64,000 nt of DNA from Nocardia asteroides (GCF_900637185.1 NZ_LR134352.1:1240001-1304000); one strand, 5' to 3'; shown: positions 16,834-26,430, numbered from the stretch's first letter. Notes: generated from the letters alone by a model not told the origin. Translations and numbers: made by a program.

Positions 16834-17780
16834 GCAAGGAGCAGGGCGTGCAGGAAGCACTGTCCGAGCTGGCCGCGGCCGGCCAGTCCGCACCGCGGGC
16901 CGGTCGTGACCCGGTGAACCAGCCGATGATCAACAACTGGGTCGAGGCGATCGGCGACACCAACCCGATCTACGTCGACGCCGAGGCCGCCAAGGCCGCC
17001 GGTCACCCCGGCATCGTCGCCCCGCCCGCCATGGCGCAGGTGTGGACGATGAACGGGCTGCACGGCGTGCGCGCCACCGACGACCCGCTCGGCCTGGCCA
17101 CGCAGCTGCTCGACGAGGCGGGCTTCACCTCCGTCGTCGGCACCAACTGCGAGCAGACCTACCACCGCTACCTGCAGCCGGGCGAGGAGGTGACCGTCCG
17201 CAGCAGGCTCTCGGAGTTCAAGGGCCCCAAGCGCACCGGACTCGGGGACGGCTGGTTCCTCACCTTCACCACCACCTGGTCGGTCGGTGACGAGGTGGTC
17301 ACCGAGATGCTGTTCCGCATCCTGAAATTCGCGCCCGCGGCGAAGGACGAGGCCGCGCCCGCGACCGGCGACATCGCGCTCGCGCCGGAGGGCCGCGTCG
17401 GCCCGGTGATCTCCAAGGACACCGAATTCTTCTGGGCCGGTACCGAAGCCGGTGAGCTGCGGATCCAGCGGCTGCCCGACGGCTCGCTGCGTCACCCACC
17501 GGTCCCCGCCCTGTGGCAGGACAAGGCCGAGACCACCGACTACGTGGTCGCGGCGGGCACCGGCACGGTGTTCAGCTTCGTCGTGCACCACGCGCCGAAG
17601 GTGCCGGGCCGGGACCTGCCGTTCGTCGTCGCCCTCGTGGAACTCGACGAAGGGGTGCGCATGCTCGGTGAGCTGCGCGGCATCGAGCCGGCCGAGGTCG
17701 CCATCGGCGTGCCGGTGCGGGTCGCCTTCGAAAAGCTCGCCGACGGAACCGTTCTGCCCTATTGGGAGGCCGCGCTATGA
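16830..17780 (+). CDS. chsH2: ChsH2: MaoC-like hydratase subunit fused to DUF35 domain
   Basis: A 316-residue protein. The N-terminal MaoC-like hot-dog domain (to about residue 165) contains WVEAIGDTNPIYVDAEAAKA and HPGIVAPPAMAQVW. The C-terminal DUF35/OB-fold part begins near DTEFFWAGTEAGELRIQRLP. In characterised homologues the MaoC part pairs with ChsH1 to hydrate the 17(20)-enoyl-CoA, and DUF35 docks the Ltp2 aldolase. The zinc-ribbon cysteines common in DUF35 proteins are absent here (the site reads LRIQRLPDGSLRHPPVPALW). ATGA overlaps at both ends fit stoichiometric synthesis. Confidence 0.92.
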   Translation: MSKEQGVQEALSELAAAGQSAPRAGRDPVNQPMINNWVEAIGDTNPIYVDAEAAKAAGHPGIVAPPAMAQVWTMNGLHGVRATDDPLGLATQLLDEAGFTSVVGTNCEQTYHRYLQPGEEVTVRSRLSEFKGPKRTGLGDGWFLTFTTTWSVGDEVVTEMLFRILKFAPAAKDEAAPATGDIALAPEGRVGPVISKDTEFFWAGTEAGELRIQRLPDGSLRHPPVPALWQDKAETTDYVVAAGTGTVFSFVVHHAPKVPGRDLPFVVALVELDEGVRMLGELRGIEPAEVAIGVPVRVAFEKLADGTVLPYWEAAL

Positions 17781-18199
17781 CCGCAACGTCCGCACCCACC
17801 GCCGTCGCGGCGGGCACCACGCTGCCGGAGCTGGTGATCCACGCCGATCCCACCTTCGTGATCAGCACGGCCATCGCCACCCGGGACTTCCAGGACGTGC
17901 ACCACGACCGGGACAAGGCGGTCGAGCGCGGGTCCAGCGACATCTTCGTCAACATCCTCACCGACACCGGCCTGGTGCAGCGCTTCGTCACCGACTGGGC
18001 GGGGCCGACCGCGCTGGTGAAGTCCATCGCCCTGCGCCTCGGCGTGCCGCTGTATTCCGGTGACACGCTGACGCTCTCGGGCACCGTCACCGAGGTGTCC
18101 GGCGCGCGCGTCACCATCGATGTGCGCGGTCGCGACAGCCTCGGCGAGCACATCACCGCCACCGCGGTGATCGAACTTCCCTCCCTGGAGAACGCATGA
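17777..18199 (+). CDS. chsH1: ChsH1: MaoC-like enoyl-CoA hydratase subunit
   Basis: A 140-residue hot-dog-fold protein. The segment ISTAIATRDFQDVHHDRDKA carries the Asp/His pattern of the hydratase catalytic motif, followed by SSDIFVNILTDTGLVQRFV. In the known complex ChsH1 supplies the active site and ChsH2 completes the fold. Start ATG at 17777 overlaps the chsH2 stop by 4 bp; its own stop overlaps ltp2 by 4 bp. Acts on the steroid side-chain enoyl-CoA in the cytoplasm. Confidence 0.92.
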   Translation: MTATSAPTAVAAGTTLPELVIHADPTFVISTAIATRDFQDVHHDRDKAVERGSSDIFVNILTDTGLVQRFVTDWAGPTALVKSIALRLGVPLYSGDTLTLSGTVTEVSGARVTIDVRGRDSLGEHITATAVIELPSLENA

Positions 18200-19365
18200 C
18201 CGGCCTGTCCGGGCGCGCCGCGATCGTCGGCATCGGCGCCACCGATTTCTCGAAGGACTCCGGCCGCAGCGAACTGCGCCTGGCCGCCGAGGCGGTCAGC
18301 GCGGCGCTGGCCGACGCGGGTCTCACGCCCGCCGACGTCGACGGCCTGACCACCTTCACCATGGACACCAACACCCAGGCCGCCGTGGCCAGGGCTGTCG
18401 GTATCCCGAGCCTGAAGTTCTTCAGCCACATCGGCTACGGCGGCGGCGCGGCCTGCGCGACCGTGCAGCAGGCCGCCATGGCGGTGGCCACCGGGGTCGC
18501 CGACGTGGTGGTGGCCTACCGCGCGTTCAACGAGCGGTCCGGCGCCCGGTTCGGGCAGTTCTCGCCCGCGCTGGCGGCCGCGCCCACCTCGTCGGGCATC
18601 GACGCGGGCTGGGCCTATCCGCAGGGGCTCGGCACCCCGGCCGCGCAGGTGGCGATGGTCGCGCGCCGGTACATGCACGTCACCGGGGCCACCAGTGCCG
18701 ACTTCGGTGCCGTCGCGGTGGCCGACCGCAAGCATGCCGCGGTGAACCCGAACGCCTTCTTCTACGGCAAGCCGATCACCCTGGAACAGCACCAGGATTC
18801 GCGCTGGATCGCCGAACCACTGCACCTGCTGGACTGCTGCCAGGAGTCCGACGGCGGCGTGGCCATCGTGGTCACCAGCGCCGAGCGCGCCCGTGACCTG
18901 CCGCAGCGCCCCGCGATCATCGCGGCCGCCGCCCAGGGCAGCGGTGCCGACCAGTACGTGATGACCAGCTACTACCGTGACGCCATGACCGGCCTGCCGG
19001 AAATGGGCCTGGTGGGCGATCAGCTGTGGGCGCAGAGCGGCCTGAGCGCCGCCGACATGCAGGCCGCCATCCTCTACGACCACTTCACCCCGTTCGTGCT
19101 GATGCAGCTCGAGGAACTGGGTTTCTGTGGTCGTGGCGAGGCCAAGGACTTCATCGCCGACGGCGCCATCGAACTCGGCGGCAGGCTGCCGCTCAACACC
19201 CACGGCGGCCAGCTGGGCGAGGCCTACATCCACGGCATGAACGGCATCGCCGAGGCGGTCCGCCAGATCCGCGGCACCTCGGTCAACCAGGTCGACGACC
19301 TGAACCGCATCCTGGTCACCGCGGGCACCGGCGTCCCCACCTCGGGCCTGGTCCTCACCTCGTAG
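18196..19365 (+). CDS. ltp2: Ltp2: thiolase-fold steroid side-chain retro-aldolase
   Basis: A 389-residue SCP-x/thiolase-like protein without the canonical thiolase catalytic cysteine arrangement. Seen: IVGIGATDFSKDSGRSELR, the dimer-interface region HIGYGGGAACATVQQAAMAV, and near the C terminus GGRLPLNTHGGQLGEAYIHG. In M. tuberculosis and Thermomonospora, Ltp2 bound to ChsH2's DUF35 domain cleaves 17-hydroxy-3-oxo-4-pregnene-20-carboxyl-CoA to androstenedione and propionyl-CoA. It is the last gene of the fadE34-to-ltp2 run. The product androst-4-ene-3,17-dione feeds KstD and KshA, encoded elsewhere in the window. Confidence 0.92.
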   Translation: MTGLSGRAAIVGIGATDFSKDSGRSELRLAAEAVSAALADAGLTPADVDGLTTFTMDTNTQAAVARAVGIPSLKFFSHIGYGGGAACATVQQAAMAVATGVADVVVAYRAFNERSGARFGQFSPALAAAPTSSGIDAGWAYPQGLGTPAAQVAMVARRYMHVTGATSADFGAVAVADRKHAAVNPNAFFYGKPITLEQHQDSRWIAEPLHLLDCCQESDGGVAIVVTSAERARDLPQRPAIIAAAAQGSGADQYVMTSYYRDAMTGLPEMGLVGDQLWAQSGLSAADMQAAILYDHFTPFVLMQLEELGFCGRGEAKDFIADGAIELGGRLPLNTHGGQLGEAYIHGMNGIAEAVRQIRGTSVNQVDDLNRILVTAGTGVPTSGLVLTS

Positions 19366-19449
19366 CCGGTCGCCTTCCACCTCCTCGCTGTAACGTCGGC
19401 CCGCGTCGCGGAACCGAACCGGTGGAACAGCATCGAGAACGAGGTGGAG

Positions 19450-19935
19450 ATGACTACCCAGCCCGACACCGCGACGGCCGTCCGGCTCGCCGGAACCCCC
19501 GACGACCTGGCGGCCGCCGCGCAGCTCCTGGTCGATTTCAACCAGGAGTTCGACGAGCCCGCGCCCGAACCCGAGCTGCTGGCCCCGCATCTGGCCGACC
19601 TGATCGCCGCGGGCGACACCGATGTCCTGCTCATCGGCGCGCCCGCGGTGGGCGTCGCGGTGCTGCGGGCGCGGGTCAGCACGTGGGCGGCGACCGTCGA
19701 GGTGGATCTCGACGAGTTCTACGTGGTCCCCGGCGTGCGCGGCCGTGGCCTCGGTTCGGCCCTGCTGACCGCTGTACTGGCCCGCGCCCGCGCGCGTGGG
19801 GCGAACTTCATCGGCCTGTCGACCTCCGAGGACGACACCGCCGCGCGCCGGGTCTACGAGAAGCACGGCTTCGCCTGCCACGAGGGCGCGACGTCGGGGC
19901 CGCTGGCCCTGTACTACCAGCGCGATCTGGACTGA
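19450..19935 (+). CDS. GNAT-family N-acetyltransferase
   Basis: A 161-residue single-domain GNAT protein. The acetyl-CoA pyrophosphate-binding loop is VPGVRGRGLGSALLTAVLAR, followed by STSEDDTAARRVYEKHGF and a last strand SGPLALYYQRDLD. An in-frame GTG two codons upstream is an alternative start. The substrate is unknown. It is separated from ltp2 by 84 bp and followed by a Nudix gene 22 bp downstream. This is accessory to, and unlikely part of, the steroid operon. Confidence 0.85.
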   Translation: MTTQPDTATAVRLAGTPDDLAAAAQLLVDFNQEFDEPAPEPELLAPHLADLIAAGDTDVLLIGAPAVGVAVLRARVSTWAATVEVDLDEFYVVPGVRGRGLGSALLTAVLARARARGANFIGLSTSEDDTAARRVYEKHGFACHEGATSGPLALYYQRDLD

Positions 19936-19957
19936 GCGGTTTCGTAGGCTCGACCGG

Positions 19958-20398
19958 GTGACTCCACGCCACCTGGTCGACGTCCATCTGCTGCTGATCC
20001 GCGACGGCGCGCTGCTGCTGAGCCTGCGCCGCAGCGGGGACGAATTCGATCGCCGGTGGCATCTGCCGTCGGGGAAGGTGGAGGTCGGCGAGTCGGCGAC
20101 GGCGGCGGCGGTGCGGGAGGCGGGGGAGGAGATCGGGGTCGGGATAGATCCGGGCGACCTGCGGTTGATCCACGTCGCCCATGTCGTCGCGCCCGGCCGC
20201 GACGATCGGGTCGGCCTGTTCTTTCGCGTCGAGCGCTGGCAGGGCAAGCCTTTCAATCGGGAGCCCGACAAATGCTATGCGGTGCAATGGTTCCCGCTCG
20301 GCGAAATACCCGGCGATCTCATCCGGTATTCCGCGCTCGGAATAGCCGCGCTGAATTCGGGTGACCCGTATTCCGAATTCGGTTGGCCGGATGCCTGA
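19958..20398 (+). CDS. Nudix hydrolase
   Basis: A 146-residue protein with a complete Nudix box, GKVEVGESATAAAVREAGEE followed by IGV (pattern G-x5-E-x7-REx2EExG). GTG start at 19958, just after the GNAT stop. The body begins DVHLLLIRDGALLLSLRR and ends FPLGEIPGDLIRYSALGIAA. It should cleave a nucleoside diphosphate linked to another moiety; substrate unknown. Convergent with the TetR gene 9 bp downstream. Confidence 0.88.
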   Translation: MTPRHLVDVHLLLIRDGALLLSLRRSGDEFDRRWHLPSGKVEVGESATAAAVREAGEEIGVGIDPGDLRLIHVAHVVAPGRDDRVGLFFRVERWQGKPFNREPDKCYAVQWFPLGEIPGDLIRYSALGIAALNSGDPYSEFGWPDA

Positions 20399-20407
20399 CC
20401 GGCCCGC

Positions 20408-20986
20408 TCAGTCCAGCGCGGTGAGGAACCGCCGCAGCGGCCGCGCGAGCTGAGCGACGCTGTCCGGCGTGCCCGCCGCCAGTCCGGTGCGCGCGCCGGC
20501 GAAGCGGTCGAAGACCAGGCCCTCCAGCAGGGCCAGGAAGTCCGCCGCCGCGGTGTCCGGGTCGCCTGCGCCCAGCGCGGCGCACAACTCGGTCGCCCGC
20601 GCGTGCGAGAAGAACCCGCCGACCAGGCGGTCGTGCAGCTCCGGATCGGACAGCACCTCGATGAGCAGGGCGTGCCGGGCGATCAGCTCGTTGCGGCGGT
20701 GCGCCAGCAGCTGATCGAGCCAGTGCGCGATCCCGGTGGCCGCCGATTCGGCGTCCGGTGCCGCCCCGGTGGCCTGGGCGGCCGCGAAATCGGCCCGGGA
20801 GCGGGCGGTGATGCCCTCGGCGACCGCCGCGATCAACGCCTGCCTGGTGCGGAAGTAGTACGAGGTCGAACCCTGCGGGAGCGCGAGTCCGGTGTCGAGC
20901 GCGCGGTGGGTGAGCGCGCGGATACCGCTGGTCGCGATGAGATCGATCGCGCCCGTCACGATCCGCGTGCGCCGGTCTGTGGACAT
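20408..20986 (-). CDS. TetR-family transcriptional regulator
   Basis: A 192-residue TetR regulator. The helix-turn-helix ALTHRALDTGLALPQGSTSY with YFRTRQALIAAV is at residues 24-55, followed by a ligand-binding domain ending in a TetR_C-like AADFLALLEGLVFDRFAGAR. It is divergent from the zapE-like gene, with the 16-bp palindrome at 21019-21034 between them, which is the probable operator for both. Ligand unknown. Confidence 0.88.
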   Translation of the reverse strand: MSTDRRTRIVTGAIDLIATSGIRALTHRALDTGLALPQGSTSYYFRTRQALIAAVAEGITARSRADFAAAQATGAAPDAESAATGIAHWLDQLLAHRRNELIARHALLIEVLSDPELHDRLVGGFFSHARATELCAALGAGDPDTAAADFLALLEGLVFDRFAGARTGLAAGTPDSVAQLARPLRRFLTALD

Positions 20987-21018
20987 CGTCACCTTCTCTG
21001 GTCGCCGAACCCCGAAGC

Positions 21019-21034
21019 CTCTACAACTGTAGAG
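21019..21034. promoter_or_regulatory. Palindromic operator between TetR gene and zapE
   Basis: CTCTACAACTGTAGAG has perfect 7-bp arms around a 2-bp centre. It lies 33 bp upstream of the TetR start and 15 bp upstream of the zapE start, as expected for an autoregulated divergent pair. Confidence 0.75.
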
Positions 21035-21049
21035 GACGAGGAGGTTTCC

Positions 21050-22015
21050 ATGACATCCGCACCGCTGGTTCTCGATCCCACCCAGCTCGCCGCGGCCGAC
21101 GCGCTCGCCGCACTGCTCGACCGGCACGGCCGCCCGCGCAGGCGGCACCGCGGCGTCTACCTGCACGGCAGGCCGGGACGCGGCAAGACCATGGTGATGG
21201 ACCGGTTCTTCGCCACGGCGGCGCCGAAGCACAAGCGCCGCTTCCACTTCCACACCTTCTTCGCCCAGCTGCACGCGGCCGCCCACGCGCTCGGCTCGAT
21301 CGAACGGGCCGTGGCCGAGCTGCTCGGCGACGCCGACCTGGTGTGTTTCGACGAGTTCCACGTCAACGACATCGGTGACGCCATGCTCATCGCCCGCCTG
21401 CTCGACACCCTGTTCGCCGAGCACCGCACCCTGGTCGTCACCTCGAACTACCCGCCCCGGGACCTGCTGCCCAACCCGCTGTTCCACGACCGCTTCGTGC
21501 CGACCATCGACCGCATCCTGGCCCACCTCGACGTGGTGACCCTGGACGGCCCGCTCGACTACCGCACCGTCGGCACGCATCGCGACACCGGTTTCGTGGC
21601 CGGTCGCTACGTCCTCGACCAGGGCGAACCGGCCGACACCCGAGTCGACCTCGACCTGGGCGCCGGCCGCACCGTCCGCGCCCGCGACGTCGACGGCGAC
21701 GCGGTCACCTTCGACTTCGCCCAGCTCTGCGGCACCCCCACCAGCGCCGCCGACTATCTGCGCCTGACGAGCCGTTTCCGCCGCTGGACCCTGTGCGCCG
21801 TGCCCCCGCTGCGTACGGTGCCGCCGGACTGGGCGATGCGCCTGGTCAACCTGATCGACGTCCTCTACGACGCCGACCTGCCGTGCACGATCCACGCCGC
21901 CGTACCGGCCCCCGAGCTCACCGCCGATGTCCCCGCGGTGCCCGATCTGGCCAGGACGGCGAGCAGATTAGGGGAATTGCCGCTGGTCGGAGCCACGTTC
22001 GTTCGCAGTGCGTAA
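21050..22015 (+). CDS. zapE: ZapE/AFG1-family ATPase
   Basis: A 321-residue P-loop ATPase. Walker A GVYLHGRPGRGKTMVMDRFF and Walker B DADLVCFDEFHVNDIGDA are present, then sensor-1 TLVVTSNYPPRDLLPNPLFH and a C-terminal part with RLTSRFRRWTLCAVPPLRTV. This is the AFG1/ZapE class; E. coli ZapE influences the Z-ring at cell division. Actinobacteria usually have another member, so control by a dedicated TetR repressor suggests a specialised or stress role here. ATG preceded by GAGGAGG. Confidence 0.88.
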   Translation: MTSAPLVLDPTQLAAADALAALLDRHGRPRRRHRGVYLHGRPGRGKTMVMDRFFATAAPKHKRRFHFHTFFAQLHAAAHALGSIERAVAELLGDADLVCFDEFHVNDIGDAMLIARLLDTLFAEHRTLVVTSNYPPRDLLPNPLFHDRFVPTIDRILAHLDVVTLDGPLDYRTVGTHRDTGFVAGRYVLDQGEPADTRVDLDLGAGRTVRARDVDGDAVTFDFAQLCGTPTSAADYLRLTSRFRRWTLCAVPPLRTVPPDWAMRLVNLIDVLYDADLPCTIHAAVPAPELTADVPAVPDLARTASRLGELPLVGATFVRSA

Positions 22016-22114
22016 CAAGCCACAGAATTGAGGGGGAGAATAAAAGGGGAGGTCATCCAAAGTATCGATTTCCTCCCGAGCGAACCACTCGGCGTGTAAC
22101 TATGTGGCTGTTTT

Positions 22115-23086
22115 GTGCAGGCTCTGGGGTTTGGTGGTACAGCAGTGATCGGGGTGAGTCAGCCCATTACGCGGGCGATCGTCGTGATCGCACTGCTCGC
22201 CGCTGCGACGATCGCGTTGCAGGGCTACCTCCCCGGCGCGCCCGCCGACTCGAGCCGCGCTCCGTCGCCGCTGCTGGTCGCGGTGATGCCGGTGCTGCTG
22301 CTGGTCTCCATCGTCATCCTGGTCGCCGGAGTGATCGCCAGTCAGCATCGTCTCCCGCTGGCCATGCCGCAAGCCGAACGCGAAGCCACGCCGCGCTTCC
22401 GGTGGCGCAGGCTGGCGCTGCTCGGACCGATCGTCGTGGCCGTGATCGCCCTCGTCTTCGCCGGCGGGGTCACCGCGCTGTTCCTGCTGCCCGGCGCCAA
22501 GCCGATGCGTCCCGCGTCCGAAACCCTGCCCGAGGGCTCGGGCCCGGTGCCGACGCCGGTCGACGCCCCCGCGCCCGACCCCGGCACCGGCCCCGCCGAA
22601 CTCACCGGCACCGCACTGCTGATCGGGGCCGCCCTCGCGGTGGTGCTGATCGTGATCGCGCTGCTCGGCCTGGTGGTCGTCGCGGTGGCCGCGCGCCGCG
22701 AACCCGCCCCGGTCGCGCCCGCGGCGCCCGAACCCGAACCCAGCGACGTCGACTCCCTCACCAGGGCCGCCGAAATGGGCCTGGCCGCGATGAACGCGCC
22801 CGGCCAGGACCCGCGCACCGCGATCATCGCCTGTTACGTGGCCATGGAACGCGGCCTGTCCAGCGACAACGCCGCCCGCCCGCTGGCCTCCGACACCCCC
22901 ATGGAAGTGCTCGCCCGCGCGTTCGAAAGCGGTGTGCTGCACGATGCCTCGGCCCGCGAGCTGGTCGCGCTGTTCGAGGAGGCGCGGTTCAGCCCGCACT
23001 CGATGCTCGAATGGCAGCGCATGCGCGCCGAACAGCTGCTGCGCATCGTGCTCTCGGATCTGCAGCGCCGATTGGTGGCAGCATGA
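22115..23086 (+). CDS. Membrane protein with C-terminal DUF4129 domain
   Basis: About 323 residues. Predicted helices lie near residues 18-36 (IVVIALLAAATIALQGYL), 52-73, about 100-125 and 170-195. The cytoplasmic DUF4129 domain is at the C terminus, marked by IIACYVAMERGLSSD, ASDTPMEVLARAFESG and SARELVALFEEARFSPH. The start is uncertain; in-frame GTGs at 22145 and 22154 are alternatives. It heads a tightly linked set with MoxR and DUF58 genes. Such clusters resemble transmembrane transglutaminase/MoxR-type envelope modules, whose role is unresolved. Confidence 0.8.
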   Translation: MQALGFGGTAVIGVSQPITRAIVVIALLAAATIALQGYLPGAPADSSRAPSPLLVAVMPVLLLVSIVILVAGVIASQHRLPLAMPQAEREATPRFRWRRLALLGPIVVAVIALVFAGGVTALFLLPGAKPMRPASETLPEGSGPVPTPVDAPAPDPGTGPAELTGTALLIGAALAVVLIVIALLGLVVVAVAARREPAPVAPAAPEPEPSDVDSLTRAAEMGLAAMNAPGQDPRTAIIACYVAMERGLSSDNAARPLASDTPMEVLARAFESGVLHDASARELVALFEEARFSPHSMLEWQRMRAEQLLRIVLSDLQRRLVAA

Positions 23087-23160
23087 GCGGTCAGCGCCCG
23101 GAGGCGGTAGCTCGCGTAACCACGCAGGGCGCCCGAGCATGCTCGATGGAGGCAGCATGA
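23083..23160 (+). CDS. Possible 25-residue coupled leader-like ORF
   Basis: ATG at 23083 overlaps the stop of the DUF4129 gene (ATGA), and the frame ends in a TGA at 23158-23160 that overlaps the ATG of the next gene (ATGA). The peptide is MSGQRPEAVARVTTQGARAC followed by SMEAA. Its only evident role could be carrying ribosomes between the flanking genes. It may be chance; no homologue is recognised. Confidence 0.35.
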   Translation: MSGQRPEAVARVTTQGARACSMEAA

Positions 23161-23678
23161 CGAGCCCGGGAGGTGGCGCGGGACTGAGCCGTTCGGCCGT
23201 CGTCGCGGCCGCTGTCGTGGTGGTGCTGGTGCTGGAGGTGGCGCTGGTCCGGATGGCCCGCGACCTGGTGCTGCTCGCCGTCGCCCTGCCCGTCGCGGTC
23301 GCGCTCGCCACCCTGCTGTGGTCGATGCGGCACCGCGTGGTCCGCGAGGAACCGCTCACCGAGTACATCGACAACGGACCCGCCGAGATGCTGGGCCGCT
23401 GGCACGCGCGCGCCGAGATGCTGACCGCGCGCGCCGACGGCACCCGCGCCGACTGGGATCGGCACCTGCGACCGCTGCTGGCCAAGGAATTCGAATTGTC
23501 CACCGGTCTGCGGGTTTCCAAGAATCGCCGGGCCACCGAGGCCGCGGGTCAGCTGCTGTTCGGTCTGGAACTGTGGCGCTGGGTGGACCCGGCGAACTCG
23601 GCATTGCGCGATCAGACCGGTCGCGCACCGGGTAGGGCGGCGCTGGACGAGATCCTGCGCCGATTGCAGACGATGTGA
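23157..23678 (+). CDS. Membrane protein of the MoxR-DUF58 cluster
   Basis: A 173-residue protein. Two closely spaced hydrophobic stretches (VVAAAVVVVLVLEVALV and LVLLAVALPVAVALATLLW, residues about 14-54) are followed by a cytoplasmic region with RADGTRADWDRHLRPLLAKE and GRAALDEILRRLQTM. ATG has ATGGAGG 7 bp upstream. It occupies the usual position of a conserved hypothetical between DUF4129 and MoxR in actinobacterial clusters. No enzymatic motif was seen. Moderate alanine bias is normal for this genome. Confidence 0.78.
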   Translation: MTSPGGGAGLSRSAVVAAAVVVVLVLEVALVRMARDLVLLAVALPVAVALATLLWSMRHRVVREEPLTEYIDNGPAEMLGRWHARAEMLTARADGTRADWDRHLRPLLAKEFELSTGLRVSKNRRATEAAGQLLFGLELWRWVDPANSALRDQTGRAPGRAALDEILRRLQTM

Positions 23679-23695
23679 GGGGTTAGAGGCCACCG

Positions 23696-24654
<959 letters not shown>

Positions 24655-24658
<4 letters not shown>

Positions 24659-25929
24659 AGCACCGCGACGAATCCAGGACGGTCGAGGTCGACCTGCGCT
24701 GGCGGCCCGCGCCGCTGGTGTTCATCCTGGCCGGGTGCGCCGCGGCGGCGCTGGTCGTCGCCGTCCTGCGCGGGCAGTGGCAGCTGGTGGTGTTCGCCGC
24801 CCCCATGCTCGGGGTGCTGGTCACCGCGCCGTGGCAGCAGAACCCGACCCGGATCCAGGTCGACGGCAGCGGCACCGTGCGCTGTTTCGAGGGCGAGGTG
24901 GTCGGGGTCAACGCCGCCGCGTTCGTCGAGAACGGGCACGCGCTGCTACGGATGTCGGCGGTCCCGCTGACCGGGCTCGAGCTCGAGGTCGAGGAGGCGC
25001 ACGATTCCGGTGGCGCGCCGGCCGGCATGCAGCTGGGGCTCTCGGCCGCGCGCTGGGGCCGCTATCCGGTGCAGGTCAAGGTGTCCGCGCTGAGCCCGGC
25101 CGGGCTCGCGGTCGCCACCACGGAACTGCCCGCGGCGAAACTGTACGTCTACCCGATCGCCGATCCGCAGCGAATGCGCTTGCCGCGCACCGAACTTCCC
25201 GACCGCATCGGCACCCACCTGACCCGCAAGCACGGCCCTGGCGTCGAATACGCCGACATCCGCGCCTACGCGCCCGGCGATCAGCTGCGCACCGTCAACT
25301 GGCCGGTCAGCGCGCGGCGCGGAAGGCTCTATGTGACCGAACGATTCACCAACCGCTCCGCCGATGTCGTCGTGCTGGTCGACACCTCCCAGCAGGCGCC
25401 CGGCCCGGCCACCGCCTCGCTGGAACTGTCGGTGCGCGGCGCCGCGCAGGTGGTGCAGTCCACGCTGCAGGCCGGTGACCGTACCGCCGTGGTCTGCCTG
25501 GGCGACACCCCGCGCTGGCTACGCCCCGACATCGGCCGCAGGCAGTTCTACCGCATCGTCGACACCGTCCTCGGCGTCGGCGACGAACACGTCGAGACCA
25601 CCGGCACGCTGGCGCCGCACGCGGCCGTCCCGATCGGCGCGATCGTGGTCGCCTTCTCCACGCTGCTCGACACCCAGTTCGCGCTGGCCCTGATCGACCT
25701 GCGCAAGCGCGGCCACGTGGTGATCGCGGTGGACGTGCTGCGCGGCACCCCGTTCGAGGAGGGACTCGACCCGACCATGGCCAAGATGTGGCAGCTCGAA
25801 CGCGCGTCGATGTACCGCGACATGGGCACCGTCGGCGTCGACATCATCGCCTGGCCCGCCGACACCCGTCTGGACCAGGCCATGCGCCTGCTGCCCGACC
25901 ATCGCCGGACAGTGCGGGTGCGCCGATGA
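24655..25929 (+). CDS. DUF58 domain protein with N-terminal membrane anchor
   Basis: A 424-residue protein. Two hydrophobic segments are at about residues 22-60 (LVFILAGCAAAALVVAVLRG and the next). The DUF58 signature is GVEYADIRAYAPGDQLRTVN followed by WPVSARRGRLYVTERFT, and a VWA-like fold region begins DVVVLVDTSQQAPGPATASL. The D-x-S/T start of a metal-binding site is therefore present. It overlaps moxR and the following small gene by 4 bp each. Probably the substrate or effector of MoxR at the membrane. Confidence 0.88.
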
Positions 25930-26378
25930 CCAGATTTCTCGCCCTGCTGGCCGGTCTGCTGCTGGTGGCCGCGGTCGCGCTGATCAACCCGTTCGGCGGG
26001 GTCGCCGCGCTGGCGCTGGTGGTGCTGAGCTGGTGGTGGCGGCCCGCCGCCGTCGGCGCGGTCCTGGTGGCGATCGCGGCCATCGCGTTCGCCGACATCG
26101 GGGTGGTCGCCGCCGCGGCGGCGGGCCTGGTCGCGACGACCTACCTGCTCAACGCGGCCGTACTGCACGCGCCGGAAGGCGTGGTGCCCACGACGATTCC
26201 GTCGGTGGGCGGCGCGGTGCTGTTCAGCATCGCGGCGGCTACGGCGGCGCTGGTGCCGGTCGAACTGGTCTGGGCGCCGCTGGCGGCCCCGGTGCTGATC
26301 ATGCTGATCTACGCGCTGCTGGTGGGCGGCCTGGCGGGCAACGGCAAGCGGGTCGAGCCCGAGGTGCCTGCCGCCTGA
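25926..26378 (+). CDS. Small integral membrane protein, end of MoxR operon
   Basis: A 150-residue, very hydrophobic protein with four or five predicted helices (FLALLAGLLLVAAVALINPF, LALVVLSWWWRPAAVGAVLV and others), ending in a short polar tail. ATG overlaps the DUF58 stop (ATGA). No known domain. Followed by a strong terminator, so this closes the operon. Confidence 0.78.
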   Translation: MTRFLALLAGLLLVAAVALINPFGGVAALALVVLSWWWRPAAVGAVLVAIAAIAFADIGVVAAAAAGLVATTYLLNAAVLHAPEGVVPTTIPSVGGAVLFSIAAATAALVPVELVWAPLAAPVLIMLIYALLVGGLAGNGKRVEPEVPAA

Positions 26379-26384
26379 CCGACG

Positions 26385-26416
26385 AAGCCCGCCGGACCAG
26401 CAGGTCCGGCGGGCTT
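26385..26416. terminator. Intrinsic terminator, MoxR operon / hsd4B
   Basis: Perfect 14-bp stem (AAGCCCGCCGGACC and complement) with an AGCA loop. It lies between the convergent MoxR operon and hsd4B, and the symmetric AA/TT ends could serve both directions. Confidence 0.8.
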
Positions 26417-26430
26417 TCGCGGCTTCGACC

